Assembly (NCBI GenBank): GCA_034640345.1
Contig: JAXRVH010000021.1
Location: forward strand, 1-64,000
DNA: 64,000 nt
From: Drechslera avenae
Taxonomy: Eukaryota > Ascomycota > Dothideomycetes > Pleosporales > Pleosporaceae
Direction of reading: 5' to 3'
The stretch's first letter is position 1. The number at the start of each line of letters is the position of its first letter. Of this stretch, positions 10,470 to 22,442 are shown piece by piece. The position numbers and the translations under genes were made by a program. The notes under the pieces were generated by a model that was given only the letters and a program-made list of their open reading frames with translations, ran no database searches and was not told where the DNA came from.

Positions 10470-12272
10470 ATGGCGGACCGACTTCCTGCCTCGCCCCCGG
10501 TAGAACCCCGGGACGTCGACAGTATGAAAGCGACCCATTTCTCCCCACGATGGCTCAGAAGACGGATAGCCATCATGATGATTTTCTCCGGCAGCACTGT
10601 ATTGCTGTTTTGGTACTATGGTGCTTTTGCTTATGCGAGACCAACCACACCACAATCGCCCAGCCCGCCGACCTATGAGACACCAGATCAGGATTTGCTC
10701 GTCAGCCTGCCAGGATATGGAAGTTTTCAGGGCACCAAGGTGATGACCAACTTGAAGAAGACGGTTGCCTTGAACAGAGCCGTGGACGCGTGGTTGAATG
10801 TCGAATACTCTACCCAGCCTGTCGGGGAGGGGAGGTTCAAGCCAGTAACCTGGCCAGCGGCATTCGATGGCACAAAGGACGCAACTGCCATTGGACCGGC
10901 ATGTTTTCAGGACATTTACAGCTCGCTTGGCCAGTCGGAAGCTTGTCTTACTCTCAACATCTACCGACCTTCGGATGTTCCCATGGACACCAAGCTCCCA
11001 TCCTTTGTCTACCTACATGGTGGAGCATTCGTGGGAGGCTCTCACAAGAGTTTTGATGGCGCCCTGTTTGTCGAGAAGAGCGCTGAACCTCTTATGGTAG
11101 TCACAGTCCAGTATCGACTAGGTGCGCTGGGCAGTCTGCCGGCCAAGTTTATGGAAGAGAGTGATCTTTTGAACCTTGGCATCAGGGATCAGAGAATGGC
11201 TCTGGAGTTCTTGCAAAGATATCTCTTCGAGTTTGGAGGCGACAAGGACCAGATCACACTCGGTGGTCAGAGTGCAGGTGGCCATGCCGTTGGCATTCAC
11301 CTTTATCACGATTATGGCTCAGATGCGGGCAATGCATTGTTCAGCAAGGCCATCATATCCTCGGGCTCGCCAACAGCGCGTGCTTTTCCCGGCGTTGACT
11401 TTCCGATTTACCAGCGCCAAGTCTCGGATTTCATGGACTATCTGAACTGTCCCGAAACGCCTAGCTCAGCGGCTCTTGAATGCCTTCAAGCCGCCGAAAC
11501 CCGCGACATTCAGTTCATGTCTTCGTCCATATATAACGCACACAACCGGAACCTCACCTGGCCGTGGCAGCCCGTCTCTCCAGGCCCTCTTTTCGAGAAG
11601 CGTGGGTCCACGGCCGGCGAGCAAGGCACATTCTTCAAGATCCCTCTGCTCATCACCTCCGTCACCAATGAAGGATACGGCTTTGTGCCGCAAGATCTGC
11701 AAACAAACGAAGAGTTTCTCAGCTACTGGAAGACGCTTGTCCCAGGCCTCTCAGCTGAAGATCTGATCGACCTCCAAACTTTGTATCCTGAGGAAACGAA
11801 CAAAGCTGGTACCGCCAACTACATCTCCGGCCAATACCAACGTTTGGCCAAATCATACGGAGACTACGCTTACATCTGCCCCGTGCAGCTCACTGCGATT
11901 GACTTTTCCAAGACTTCTGCACCTGTTTACAAAGCGCGCTTTGACACGCCCAACTTCGCCCCAACCTACCAAGGCGTGCCTCATGCCAGCGATGCAGGGT
12001 ATTTCCAAGGCTTTCCGAATTCACAGTTTCCTGAAATCTCCGAAGTGTATCCTGCTTACTGGGCGAGCTTCATCGTCACCGGAGACCCCAACACACATCG
12101 CTTGGGTAGCACTTCAGAGTGGGAGAAGTACGAAGGCGCTGGAGCCAGGCAATTGGTGGTTCGTCCTCGGACGAATGGAGGTGTCAAGATGGAGGAAGAG
12201 GGTACGGCTATTGGGTTGGAGCAGTGCGCTTGGTGGAACGACCCAGTGAGGGCGAGTAGGCTGAACAAGTGA
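10470..12272 (+). CDS. Membrane-anchored type-B carboxylesterase/lipase
   Basis: Intronless 600-residue serine esterase of the alpha/beta hydrolase type-B family (cholinesterase/Candida rugosa lipase-like). The N-terminus is arginine-rich and followed by one hydrophobic segment at about residues 32-52, which predicts a type II signal anchor with the enzyme facing the lumen or outside. The oxyanion region FVYLHGGAFVGG, the nucleophile elbow GGQSAGG (Ser268), the acid in TNEGYGF (Glu401) and the histidine in GVPHASD (His505) are all present, so it should be active. Substrates are esters of unknown type. The frame opens at 10461 with a TTG, so the first ATG at 10470 is taken as the start. Being membrane-anchored is less common than being secreted in this family. 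Confidence 0.9.
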   Translation: MADRLPASPPVEPRDVDSMKATHFSPRWLRRRIAIMMIFSGSTVLLFWYYGAFAYARPTTPQSPSPPTYETPDQDLLVSLPGYGSFQGTKVMTNLKKTVALNRAVDAWLNVEYSTQPVGEGRFKPVTWPAAFDGTKDATAIGPACFQDIYSSLGQSEACLTLNIYRPSDVPMDTKLPSFVYLHGGAFVGGSHKSFDGALFVEKSAEPLMVVTVQYRLGALGSLPAKFMEESDLLNLGIRDQRMALEFLQRYLFEFGGDKDQITLGGQSAGGHAVGIHLYHDYGSDAGNALFSKAIISSGSPTARAFPGVDFPIYQRQVSDFMDYLNCPETPSSAALECLQAAETRDIQFMSSSIYNAHNRNLTWPWQPVSPGPLFEKRGSTAGEQGTFFKIPLLITSVTNEGYGFVPQDLQTNEEFLSYWKTLVPGLSAEDLIDLQTLYPEETNKAGTANYISGQYQRLAKSYGDYAYICPVQLTAIDFSKTSAPVYKARFDTPNFAPTYQGVPHASDAGYFQGFPNSQFPEISEVYPAYWASFIVTGDPNTHRLGSTSEWEKYEGAGARQLVVRPRTNGGVKMEEEGTAIGLEQCAWWNDPVRASRLNK

Positions 12273-12518
12273 GGTCTATTTCCATCGCTTCCAAAGCATA
12301 TGTAGCTAGATCATAGATTAATTCATCATGTTCGAGACTAAATCAGCATGCCATGGCCAACTCCGTACTCTATTCACTACCGTGCCCGAAGGCCTGACCA
12401 GTTGTCGTAACCACATGGGCGATAAAGACAACTAGCCTGACAGCATTAAAACAACAAACAGGTTGCTTGCCTGACAGCAAGAAAGCTTTAAAGCAGTCCA
12501 ACAGTCAAAAGGCGAGCT

Positions 12519-12627
12519 AACCTGACGTGGGAGTTGAACACACAACTTTGACATGTACGGAATAATCGTGTTTGCTGGGACGTGATGATGAAAAAAGCTC
12601 GTGCTCTACCGATCGAGCTAGCCAGGC
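12519..12627 (-). tRNA. tRNA-like sequence, probably degenerate (Lys-like)
   Basis: On the minus strand GCCTGGC opens the segment and GTCAGGT closes it, pairing over seven positions (two G-U). A good D arm follows (TAGCTCGATCGGTAGAGC), and near the 3' end is a T-arm with a TTCAACT loop whose stem has one mismatch. The 109-base span fits a 73-base tRNA with a 36-base anticodon intron. The 5' side of the anticodon stem (CGAGC followed by a T run) suggests lysine. However, no matching 3' anticodon stem is present, so it is probably a relic or a non-standard tRNA. Confidence 0.4.
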
Positions 12628-13386
12628 GTCGTTTGCTGTAGACAGTCAAGATGATGGCAAACTGGGCTGAACACTTTTGATGGGACATTGTGGTAAGTGC
12701 TATTTTAAGCAGCATTCTTTTCTAGTATGAAGCAAATGCGAGGGGGAGATTGGGTCAATTCACACGGTACCAGTAGACTTGGCGCGCCGTCGGCGTCTCC
12801 ACCATGGCCCTCCCCACAGTGCGGCGCCGCGTAATGGCACTGCAGGCCGTGGTAGTCTGCAGCTGTTCGCGTCCATTTGCAGCAGCCATCTCGCGTCTAC
12901 GCAATCTGAGCCACATAGGCCAAGGTGGAGGATCATAATTCGTCCGCACAAGGAGCCAAACGAGACACCGGGGGCGCGGGTGTGCAGCAAGTTGCCCAGG
13001 GTGGAGGAAGGGCACTGCCTCAGCATTTGGGTCCGTGGTCCGTGCCACATCTTTCGACGACAGACAGTCAGCCAGCCCTTGCAACCCAGGCCGTGACCAG
13101 GAGACGATAGAACCGACATAGCGACACAGCGACACAGCTGACACAGTGATATAGCGACATTGCGACATTGCCATACTGGCTTTTCGCTCCTTTCCGCCAC
13201 CACACAAACGCCGTTACGACAAGCTGCGCGCAGCTCGCACACTGGCGAAACGCACCACTCGAAACGCCAACCTCGCTTTGGGGAGGTACTTGGACGGGTC
13301 AGGAGGAAAGTGCAAGCCAGCTTACACTGCATTCCTTCTGGCAAGACTTCCGTGGCCGTCCGCAAGAGCGAAAGAGAGAGGAAGGG

Positions 13387-13419
<33 letters not shown>

Positions 13420-13518
13420 CAGCCCGAGGACGAGGCGTGATAGTGGCCGCTTCCACATGAAGCAGTAGAGTAGACACGCTGCGTGGAGAACGACGCTCAC
13501 GAGCACACTTCGGCCGCC
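12628..13518. other. Promoter and leader region of the flippase gene
   Basis: GC-rich region with many shadow open frames on both strands and a long perfect GA dinucleotide tract at 13391-13419, about 100 bases before the flippase start. No gene is supported. Confidence 0.45.
13391..13419. repeat. (GA)n microsatellite
   Basis: Perfect AG dinucleotide run of about 14 units in the probable 5' leader of the flippase gene. Confidence 0.85.
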
Positions 13519-16500
13519 ATGGCCAGCCGGCCACCGGGTGGACCGTCTCACAGCGAGAACCTCATCGACTTTGACGATCACCAACCCACACACAACTCAG
13601 CGGCGACCGCGGGCGCACGGCCGCCACCTGCCGCTCAGGACGGCTTCCACACCTACAATGCAAACACCGCCGATGCGACGCCGCAGGGCCGGCCCTCGGT
13701 CTCGTATGATGACTTTGTCGGGGGCGCCAGATCGACAACGGCAGGCCTGGCGGGAGGGCCTGGCGCACCGGCGGGTGCCACGCCATATCTAGGAGGAGCA
13801 AACAACAACAGCAGGGCCTACTCCCAGACATCGGACCTGCACAACTACCAGCGCTACTCAGACGCAGACATTCCCCACGACGATGACGCCTCTGCCCAGG
13901 GCTACTATGCAGCCGGAGGAGCCTATGACCAGCCCTCGCCCGGCATCCAGCGCGGCAACTCCAAGAACGCACACAACAGGAATAGTATCCTGAGCCTCGG
14001 AGGTGGCCTGACGGGACGGGTCAAGAACATGTTTGGCCGGGGCAACGAGTATTCCGAGATGGATCTTCCCTTGACGGAGAACGCAGCACACCAACGGCGA
14101 CCGAGCGGCAACACGACAGCGAGCGCGCATGACGATGGCCGCTCTGCTAAGCCCAAGAAGGGACTGGGCACCTTCAAGTTTGGCTTCGGGCGAGGCGCGC
14201 CCGACCCGTCAACATTAGGGCCCCGCATAATACACCTGAATAACCCGCCCGCCAACGCCGTCAACAAATACATTGACAACCACATCTCGACATGCAAGTA
14301 CAACATCGTCACCTTCCTGCCCAAGTTCCTCTACGAGCAATTCTCAAAATACGCCAACCTCTTCTTCCTCTTCACCGCCATCCTCCAGCAGATCCCCGGC
14401 ATCTCCCCCACCTCGCGATTTACCACAATCGTCCCGCTCGGCATAGTACTCTTGGTCTCGGCCGTGAAGGAGTACATCGAGGACTACCGACGGAAACAGT
14501 CGGATTCCGAACTCAACAACTCAAAAGCACAAGTCCTCAAGGGCTCAACCTTTACAGACACCAAATGGGTCAATGTCGCCGTAGGAGACATTGTGCGCGT
14601 CGAATCCGAGCAGCCCTTTCCGACTGATCTCGTCCTTCTCGCTTCCTCCGAACCTGAGGGTCTATGCTACATCGAGACGGCCAACTTGGACGGAGAGACC
14701 AACCTCAAGATCAAACAGGCTATTCCGGAAACGGCAGACTATGTCAGTCCGGCTGAGCTGGCGAGACTAGGCGGCAGGATACGATCGGAACAGCCCAACA
14801 GCAGCCTGTATACATATGAAGCTACTTTGACCATTGCAGCAGGTGGAGGCGAGAAGGAGTTGCCCTTGGCACCCGACCAATTGTTGTTGCGCGGAGCTAC
14901 GCTTCGCAACACACCCTGGATCCATGGTGTCGTAGTCTTCACTGGACACGAAACAAAACTCATGAGGAACGCCACAGCTACACCCATCAAGACCACGGCG
15001 GTCGAGAGGATGGTTAACAAGCAGATCCTCATGCTCGTGCTAATTCTCATCGCGCTTAGCATCATCAGCTCCATCGGTGATGTCATTATACAAACAACGC
15101 AAAGAGACAGCCTTGTCGACTACCTCCGGCTCGACAAGTTCAATGGCGCCAAACAATTCTTCCGTGACTTGCTGACGTACTGGGTCCTCTACTCCAACCT
15201 AGTCCCCATCTCGCTTTTCGTCACGATTGAAATTGTCAAATACTACACCGGCAGTCTCATCGACTCTGATCTCGACATATATTACGAACCCACCGATACC
15301 CCGGCAAAATGCCGAACTTCGTCCTTGGTTGAAGAACTAGGCCAGATTGAGTACATCTTCTCGGACAAGACCGGTACTCTGACCTGTAACATGATGGAAT
15401 TCAAGCAGTCTACCATTGCCGGAATACAGTATGCAGACGAGATACCCGAGGACAGACGCGGGACCATCGAGGACGGCGTTGAGGTTGGAATTCACGACTT
15501 CAAGCAGCTCGAGCAAAATCGGAAAACGCACCACAACAAGTACATCATCGACCAATTCCTGACTTTGCTCGCCACCTGCCATACCGTTATTCCAGAAAGA
15601 AAAGGAGAAAAGGCTGCCATCAAGTACCAGGCCGCCTCTCCCGACGAAGGGGCTTTGGTGGAAGGTGCAGTAACCCTTGGCTATAAATTTACTGCGAGAA
15701 AGCCACGTGCTGTCATCATTGAAGTTGATGGCCGCGAACTGGAATACGAACTCTTGGCCGTTTGCGAGTTCAATTCCACAAGGAAGAGAATGTCCACCAT
15801 ATTCCGCACGCCTGAAGGCAAAATTGTGTGTTACACAAAGGGTGCCGACACCGTTATTCTGGAGAGACTTGGAAAAGACAACCCCCATGTAGAGACAACG
15901 CTCACCCATCTTGAAGAGTATGCTTCCGAGGGGCTCCGTACGCTTTGTCTTGCTATGCGAGAAGTTGGCGAAGATGAGTTTCGAGAATGGTGGACGATCT
16001 TCAACACTGCGCAAACGACAGTTGGCGGTAATCGTGCAGATGAGCTGGACAAGGCTGCTGAACTCATTGAACACGACATGACTCTGCTCGGGGCAACTGC
16101 CATTGAGGATAAGCTACAGGACGGCGTACCGGATACTATCGCTACCCTCCAATCCGCTGGTATCAAGGTCTGGGTGTTGACTGGAGATCGCCAAGAAACT
16201 GCCATCAACATCGGCATGAGTTGCAAGCTGATCAGCGAGGATATGAGTCTACTCATCATCAACGAGGAAAACAAGGAAGATACAAAAGACAATATTCGCA
16301 AGAAGTTTCAAGCCATTACTAGCCAGAGTCAAGGTGGCGCTGAGATGGATGTTCTCGCTCTAGTTATCGACGGAAAGTCGCTCACATACGCCCTGGAGCG
16401 TGATATCGAGAAGGAGTTTCTCGATCTTGCAGTCAAGTGCAAGGCTGTCATCTGTTGCCGTGTTTCACCTCTCCAGAAGGCGCTCGTTGTGAAGCTCGTC

Positions 16501-17655
16501 AAGCGTCATCTCAAGTCCATCCTGCTTGCTATCGGTGACGGAGCCAACGATGTGTCTATGATTCAAGCGGCGCACGTCGGTGTTGGTATCAGTGGTGTCG
16601 AAGGTCTCCAGGCAGCTCGTAGCGCCGATATTGCGATTGGTCAATTCCGCTACCTGCGAAAGCTTCTTCTCGTCCACGGTGCATGGAGCTACCAGCGTGT
16701 CAGCAAAGTCATCCTGTACTCTTTCTACAAGAACATCGCCATGTTCATGACACAGTTCTGGTACTCGTTCCAGAACGGGTTCTCCGGTCAGATCATCTAC
16801 GAGTCTTGGACGCTGACAATGTACAACGTCTTCTTTACAGCGGCACCGCCATTCGTGCTCGGCATCTTCGATCAATTTGTAAGCGCCAGACTGCTGGACC
16901 GCTATCCGCAGCTTTATCGTCTCAGTCAGTCTGGCGTGTTCTTCAGGATGCACTCATTCTGGTCGTGGGTTGGAAACGGCTTCTATCACTCCCTCATTCT
17001 CTACTTTGGTACTCAAGCTTTTATCTTGTGGGACTGGCCGCAGTGGGATGGTCGAAACGCAGGTCATTGGGTCTGGGGCACCGCCGCCTACACTGCTAAT
17101 CTTGCGACCGTCCTTCTCAAAGCCTCGCTCATCACCAACATCTGGACAAAGTATACGGTGTTGGCCATTCCTGGCTCTATGCTACTATGGTTCATCCTCA
17201 TGCCCTTCTACGCCACCGTTGCGCCCATGATGAATATTTCCAACGAGTACGTAGGCGTCATTGGGCGGCTTTTCCCTGACCCACGTTTCTGGGCCATGGT
17301 AGTGGTGTTACCGCCGCTTTGCTTGATCCGAGACTTTGCATGGAAGTATGCGAAGAGAATGTACTTTCCGCAGAGCTATCATCATGTTCAGGAAATCCAA
17401 AAGTACAACATCCAGGATTACAGGCCACGGTACGTTCCTCTTGCACTTTGTTGATGTAAATCAAGAGCTAACACATGTGGCAGCATGGAGCAGTTCCAGA
17501 AAGCGATCCGCAAAGTCCGACAGGTGCAGCGTATGCGCAAACAGCGCGGTTATGCCTTTTCTCAGACGGACGAGTCGCAAGCGAGGGTTCTGCAAGCTTA
17601 TGATACCACTCAACAGCGTGGGCGGTATGGAGAGATGGCAAGTTCGCGGAAGTAG
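13519..17655 (+). CDS. DRS2: P4-type phospholipid flippase (Drs2 type)
   Basis: ATP-driven aminophospholipid flippase that moves phosphatidylserine/ethanolamine to the cytosolic leaflet, normally at the trans-Golgi and endosomes with a Cdc50-type partner. Exon 1 is 13519-17429 and exon 2 is 17484-17655; the 54-bp intron near the end joins YRPR to MEQFQK. The product is 1360 residues. DGETNLK starts at residue 391, the PISL motif of TM4 lies in NLVPISLFV, the phosphorylated aspartate is D616 in DKTGTLT, and the hinge GDGANDV begins at 1006. About ten membrane segments follow the P-type plan. The glycine- and proline-rich N-tail begins with a NLIDFDDH motif as in Drs2/ATP8A relatives. The frame is open from a GTG at 13483, but ATG 13519 in GCCGCCATGG is the clear start. 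It corresponds to DnfB rather than DnfA of Aspergillus, by domain look only. Confidence 0.95.
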
Positions 17656-18332
17656 TTTATGCGCGTTTTGCGGAGCAGTCCACTCAACAATGTCACATTG
17701 GCGCATGTGCACTGGATGGAATGAAGATTCTTGAATGACTTTGGCCCCAAACAGTCAACTCTGTTGTTTGTGTTGCTGTTGTAGTTGTTATTGTTTATTT
17801 TTGGTTTGGAATAGTGTGTTGTTTGAACGATATCAGCGCCACTCGAAAAGACGCCTTCCCTGTCCCGTTGCCGGTACTTGTTCGTGTTGCCGTGAGCCTC
17901 GCGCACGCGGAACTAATTGTGCATCCAATTGCGAGGAGCAGGAAGGTGTATCACGAGTTCTGGCGCTTAGTAATTATCCGGTGCCTTGAGTCCGATGACA
18001 ACTAATTTATCCGTCCGACTCGGCGTGGTGGCAGGGGTGAGAAATGTGGGTAGGGAGGGGCACAAATTACCCCACTATCGTCACTACGGTGATTGTGATT
18101 GCTGGCGCGCCCATTTTACCACCAACACGGCTCCATATGCAGTTTCAGCATGGCAAAAACGTCTGATAGCGAACTGTTGAGACGGGCCGCTATTTACCCA
18201 TCTGTCAACAACTGCCGGCTGGTATCCCAGGTTGGAAGCGTCATACAGCAAAGCTTCAAAACCCCGTCGACGTCAGACACATGAGCCGACAACGACGGTG
18301 AACAAGGCGCCACAGGAGGGGCGGCGCAACCA

Positions 18333-18339
18333 GGTTAAA
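18333..18339 (+). promoter_or_regulatory. Possible XlnR-type site
   Basis: GGTTAAA fits the relaxed GGNTAAA form of the XlnR/Xyr1 binding site, and xylose reductase is a classical target of that regulator. It lies about 120 bases upstream of the TATA box. A seven-base match can occur by chance. Confidence 0.3.
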
Positions 18340-18454
18340 TGACAGGCGGAAGCATGGCCCATCAGGGTAAAGACGCAGATCGACTATGCCCACCCAGTCG
18401 TCCGGTTGAAAGACGCAGGGTCATATGGTTGACTAGTCTCTGTCTGACACGGCG

Positions 18455-18460
18455 TATATA
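18455..18460 (+). promoter_or_regulatory. TATA box of the xylose reductase gene
   Basis: TATATA stands 78 bases upstream of the in-frame ATG at 18533 and about 300 bases upstream of the conserved ATG at 18758. The spacing suggests that transcripts begin before the upstream ATG. Confidence 0.45.
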
Positions 18461-18618
18461 GACGGTAGGCTGTTGTATCTGGCGCCAATTGCTCTTGATC
18501 CGTCTGCAAAATTCAGGGCCAATATCAGGGACATGATTGCTGGGCGATACTGCCGCGCCGGGAGTATTAATACGCTTCGCGCCGCCGTCAGCTCTTGTGC
18601 TGCTGCATCCAAACCTGC

Positions 18619-18648
18619 TTCTTCGTCTTCGTCTTCGTCTTCGTCTTC
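18619..18648. repeat. (TTCGTC)n microsatellite
   Basis: Near-perfect cttcgt repeat in the leader of xylose reductase. In the reading frame of that gene it encodes a polyserine run. Confidence 0.75.
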
Positions 18649-18757
18649 TTTACCGCTACCACTACCTGCTGCAAGAAGGTACCTGTCCAATCGAGCGCCT
18701 TCGCCACTTTTATATCTACCAAGAAAGAGCTTTGTCAATCGCAACTGCTTCGCTACC

Positions 18758-19981
18758 ATGGCTCCCAACACTCCCTACGTGACGCTGAATGATGGCAACA
18801 AGATGCCTCAGGTTGGCTTTGGACTGTGGAAAGTCGACAATGCCACTTGCGCCGACACTGTGTACAACGCCATCAAGGCTGGGTACAGGTTGTTTGACGG
18901 CGCCTGCGGTATGTACATTTTTCCATTCCTTGTTGGCACCGGTAGACGTGACGGCGCGTCACTCCGAATTTACCGGTGGCATTCTGCATCCCCCTTTGCC
19001 CGCCGCTGCCTCGGAATGCTAGCGTCATTTCTCGGAATAGCACAAGACAAGCCTTGACTGCGTGCAACAAGAAGCTGACATGTCGCTCTCTCATCATAGA
19101 CTACGGCAACGAAGTCGAGTGCGGTCAGGGTGTGGCCCGCGCCATCAAGGACGGCCTCGTGAAGCGCGAAGACCTCTTCATTGTCAGCAAGCTCTGGCAA
19201 ACCTTCCACGAGCGTGAGCAGGTCGAGCCCATCTGCCGCAAGCAGTTGGCCGACTGGGGTGTCGACTACTTCGACCTGTACATCATCCACTTCCCCGTCG
19301 CCCTGAAATACGTCGACCCCAAGGAGCGCTATCCACCGGGTTGGTTCGTTGACGGCAAGAGCAAGATTGAGCACAGCAAGGCCAGCCTACAGAGCACCTG
19401 GGAGGCGTTTGAGGAGCTCAAGAACAAGGGCCTGGCCAAGAGCATTGGCGTGAGCAACTACAGCGGTGCGCTCCTCTTGGACATGTTCACGTACGCAAAG
19501 ATCAAGCCTGCCACGCTCCAGATTGAACACCACCCATACTACGTGCAGCCCTACCTCATCGAACTGGCCAACCAGCACAACATCAAGGTCACCGCCTACT
19601 CGTCCTTTGGCCCCCAGAGCTTCATCGAGTGCGACATGAAGATTGCCGCCGACACTCCTCTTCTCTTCGACCACCCGGTCATCAAGAAGATCGCAGAAGC
19701 ACACGGCAAGACGGCTGCCCAAGTCCTGCTCCGGTGGTCGACACAGCGCGGTCTTAGCGTCATTCCAAAGTCCAACTCTGAGCACCGTCTCGCCCAGAAC
19801 TTGGATGTGACGAGCTTCGATCTCAAGGACAGCGAGATTCAGGAGATTTCCAATTTGGACAAGAACTTGAAGTTCAATGCTCCTACCAACGTACGTAACG
19901 CTCCAGTTGCTGATCGTTTTTTGTGAGATGCTTTGCTAACTCGTAGTCTAGTACGGCATCCCCTGCTACGTCTTCGCATAG
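18758..19981 (+). CDS. XYL1: NAD(P)H-dependent D-xylose reductase (aldo-keto reductase)
   Basis: Reduces D-xylose to xylitol, the first step of the fungal pentose pathway; related enzymes also reduce L-arabinose. Exons are 18758-18908, 19100-19890 and 19952-19981; introns are 191 and 61 bp. The first splice restores FDGACDYGNE. The product is 323 residues, as usual for the family. The catalytic tetrad is complete: D47, Y52, K81 and H114 (YIIHFP). The coenzyme-phosphate motif IPKSN followed by EHR is present, so NADPH is the expected cofactor. The ATG at 18758 in CTACCATGG is the conserved start, but the frame stays open upstream to ATG 18533, which would add a 75-residue basic leader. Regulation by XlnR and by carbon repression is expected for the family. 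A GGTTAAA site and a TATA box lie upstream. Confidence 0.93.
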
Positions 19982-21556
19982 ACGTTGGGGTACGGTTGAT
20001 GGACGATTGCGTGCGCTTTTCATGATGCTCATCTGGCGACTTGGCCAGGGAAAGGGCGCGCTGTTTAGCAGCAATACCCAACAGCAATGGCAATTTATGC
20101 ATAGTGCTCTCCGCCCCGAACATGTCGTCCGCTTGTGCTATGCGTCTTACCTTCCTTCTTACCACGTCAGCACGCCATCACATGTTGGTAACGTGATCTC
20201 GCTCGCTTGCCAAGACTCCATGCCCCAACACTAACGAGTCAATCAAGCCTGCCAAGCTTTCACTCGAGTCCTGGAACCAGAGTTTTTTTCACACGCCTGT
20301 CTGCGATCGTCGCTGTCAGTGAGCTAAGCTTTTAGATCCTTACTTTGTCTACCTGGACAGCCAGGCTTTATTTAGCAAAGAAGAAGACTTGGCGGAAGAA
20401 AAGAAAGCCGTGTGAGTTTTGGCTCAACATTCCACAAGGTACCGTATGTCAGCCCTGCACGGCGGAAACCAAAGAGCATGGTGAGAAAGAAATAAGCATG
20501 ATTAACAAGCGGGTGGCCCTACACTGACCTGATTCGCTACGGGTCATGGAAGAGCGGAGATCCGACGCTCCCTCCTCTCCCCCATGACAATGCCGCATCG
20601 AAATCGCGAAAAGTGCCATGTTACATCCCCCTCCCCCCTCCCCCTCTTCTTTCCATTTCGTTTGCGGGGTTCAGTGCAATCTAGTTGCAGACGCCATCAC
20701 ACATCTATCCGCCCACCGCATAGCCGGAAGTAGCTCCGGGAAGGGAGAAAAGGGCGGCTCGGGTCTTGTACAAAATAAATCGCGTAGACAAAGATGACGC
20801 GCTTGCCTTGAGTCTAGGCTTTATTTTGTCACTCCGCTAAGCTCCGGGACTGAGCTCCACTGGGCCTACCACATGCCGCATGATCCGCATTGGCACGCCC
20901 GGGCTAAACTGCATGTGTGGTGTACATATCTTTTGGCAAGATAGGTAGCCTTTTCAAGCTGCGCGTCGAATCCTCAAAGGGCAGCCTCTTTCTTCTTACC
21001 ACCCAACTTGCACCCTTTTGCTTCTTTGCATGTTCCCGCCTCCTTTCGGGCTTTCGCTGTCGGACGAATTGTTGCGGCTTATATCTCGACTGTGGGAAGT
21101 GGAGAGAAGGTGCTGATTCAGCAGCTTTCCAAAACCCCATCGCGCTATTGTGACATCACTCTTTCTGCTCGCCAGCATCCGCGCTTCCCGGAGCTAAACT
21201 TTGGTGGACAAAGTCTCGATATCGACCAAACGATTTCACCATTTCCGTCGGCCAAAACAGGCATCTGACCTCATACTCACGCGTTTGGGGCTTGCGCAAC
21301 AAAGGCTTTGTCACATCTTTTCACCTTACAACAAGGTCGTCGCCGCTTGCTTCTTCATTGCTTCTTCACGTTGTTACTGGCCCTCCAACTCTGATACCCC
21401 GGATCTCCTCCAACTGACGTCTTTTGCTTTTACATCCACCTGGACCGCATCGCATCGCAGCGCAGCGCATTCGTATTCGCATCACTCTCCTCGCCATAGC
21501 AAGCGTTTCTGGGGATTTGACTTTTGATTCGGAGAGAGTTGGGCTGCATTGAGAAC
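19982..21556. other. Intergenic region
   Basis: No supported gene. A C-rich polypyrimidine block at about 20627-20655 and CT-rich leader-like DNA before 21557 are seen; the rest shows only short shadow frames. Confidence 0.45.
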
Positions 21557-22338
21557 ATGGCCTTGTCGACTGAGCAGAGCCAGATGAGGTATGTCGCATG
21601 CACCCGCGCATCTTCCCCATGGTGGACACTAACGTCATCATTCAGATTCCTGGCTGTCGTCCTCCCGGCCCTCACACTCTGCGCGCACACTCTCCTCGCT
21701 CTTTCCTTTATACTTCCGGGCTCGGAGCTTGATAGCACCTGCTTTTCTTTGACATACAATGTGCTTGCTGGCAGCGCAAGCATACTGGGCTTGATTGGCG
21801 CCACATGGGTAAGCAAAACTCCTAGCCTGCATTTCAAGCTACACCCGGTACCATGCCGCGACCATTCGGAACCTTCCGGAATCAGATGCCTTGGATACTT
21901 GCGAGACCCAGCGAGCTAACGAATGATGCGCAGTCGATACCAAGCCTTGTGTCAGCTTACACAATCTTCCACACAACGACGCTATCCTTCGTAACCATCG
22001 CACTCGTGAACATGGTCCTGCCCTTTGACTTTCGGTTGCTAAATCCGGTAATTCCGAGCTATGCTCTTGACGGATCTTCAATATGTCGCGACATCGAGGC
22101 GGGCTTTGGGTGGGATGCACAGTGGCTAGAGAAATGCTCCACGAGCCTGGGCGTCATCAGATTTGCCGCTGCATGCTTTGGCCTGGTGCTGATGATTGCG
22201 CAGTGGTGGGCTTTGATGAGCGTGCGAAGATGGGGGCAGGAGTTGACATATCAGCCGAGAAACGGCAAGATGGATGTTGAACAGGCTGGCCTTGTAGGAG
22301 AGGGGGACTCCATGAGCAAGGAAAAGATTGTGTTTTAA
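21557..22338 (+). CDS. Small four-TM membrane protein, unknown function
   Basis: Exons are 21557-21588, 21646-21808 and 21934-22338, with introns of 57 and 125 bp; the product is 199 residues. Splicing gives MALSTEQSQMR followed directly by a hydrophobic helix (FLAVVLPALTL). Four hydrophobic segments are visible at roughly 12-32, 47-65, 70-92 and 135-160, with the loop between the last two carrying two cysteines (SSICRD and EKCSTS). The C-terminal tail is polar and probably cytosolic. I do not recognise the family; it resembles orphan fungal membrane proteins. The second intron is somewhat long but has good GTAAGC and GCAG borders and a CTAAC branch site. Confidence 0.7.
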
Positions 22339-22442
22339 ACGACGCAACGAATTAAAGTGTGTAAATGATAGAACATGACATGAAACGTATGCGAAGGCAT
22401 GTATATTGTGCAAATGCTCAAGACGACCAGGGACATGTGAAA

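Larger units (their letters stand above)
17656..18532. other. Intergenic region upstream of xylose reductase
   Basis: No gene is supported. It contains the GGTTAAA and TATATA motifs annotated separately, which belong to the xylose reductase promoter. Confidence 0.45.

Noticed and set aside
13483..13518. Longer flippase N-terminus
   Set aside because: It begins with GTG; the ATG at 13519 has a perfect Kozak context.
12755..13593. Large minus-strand frame (277 codons) before the flippase
   Set aside because: It overlaps the flippase start, includes the GA repeat as a serine-leucine run and has no recognisable domain.
15337..16074. 245-codon minus-strand frame inside the flippase
   Set aside because: Antisense shadow of a conserved P4-ATPase coding exon.
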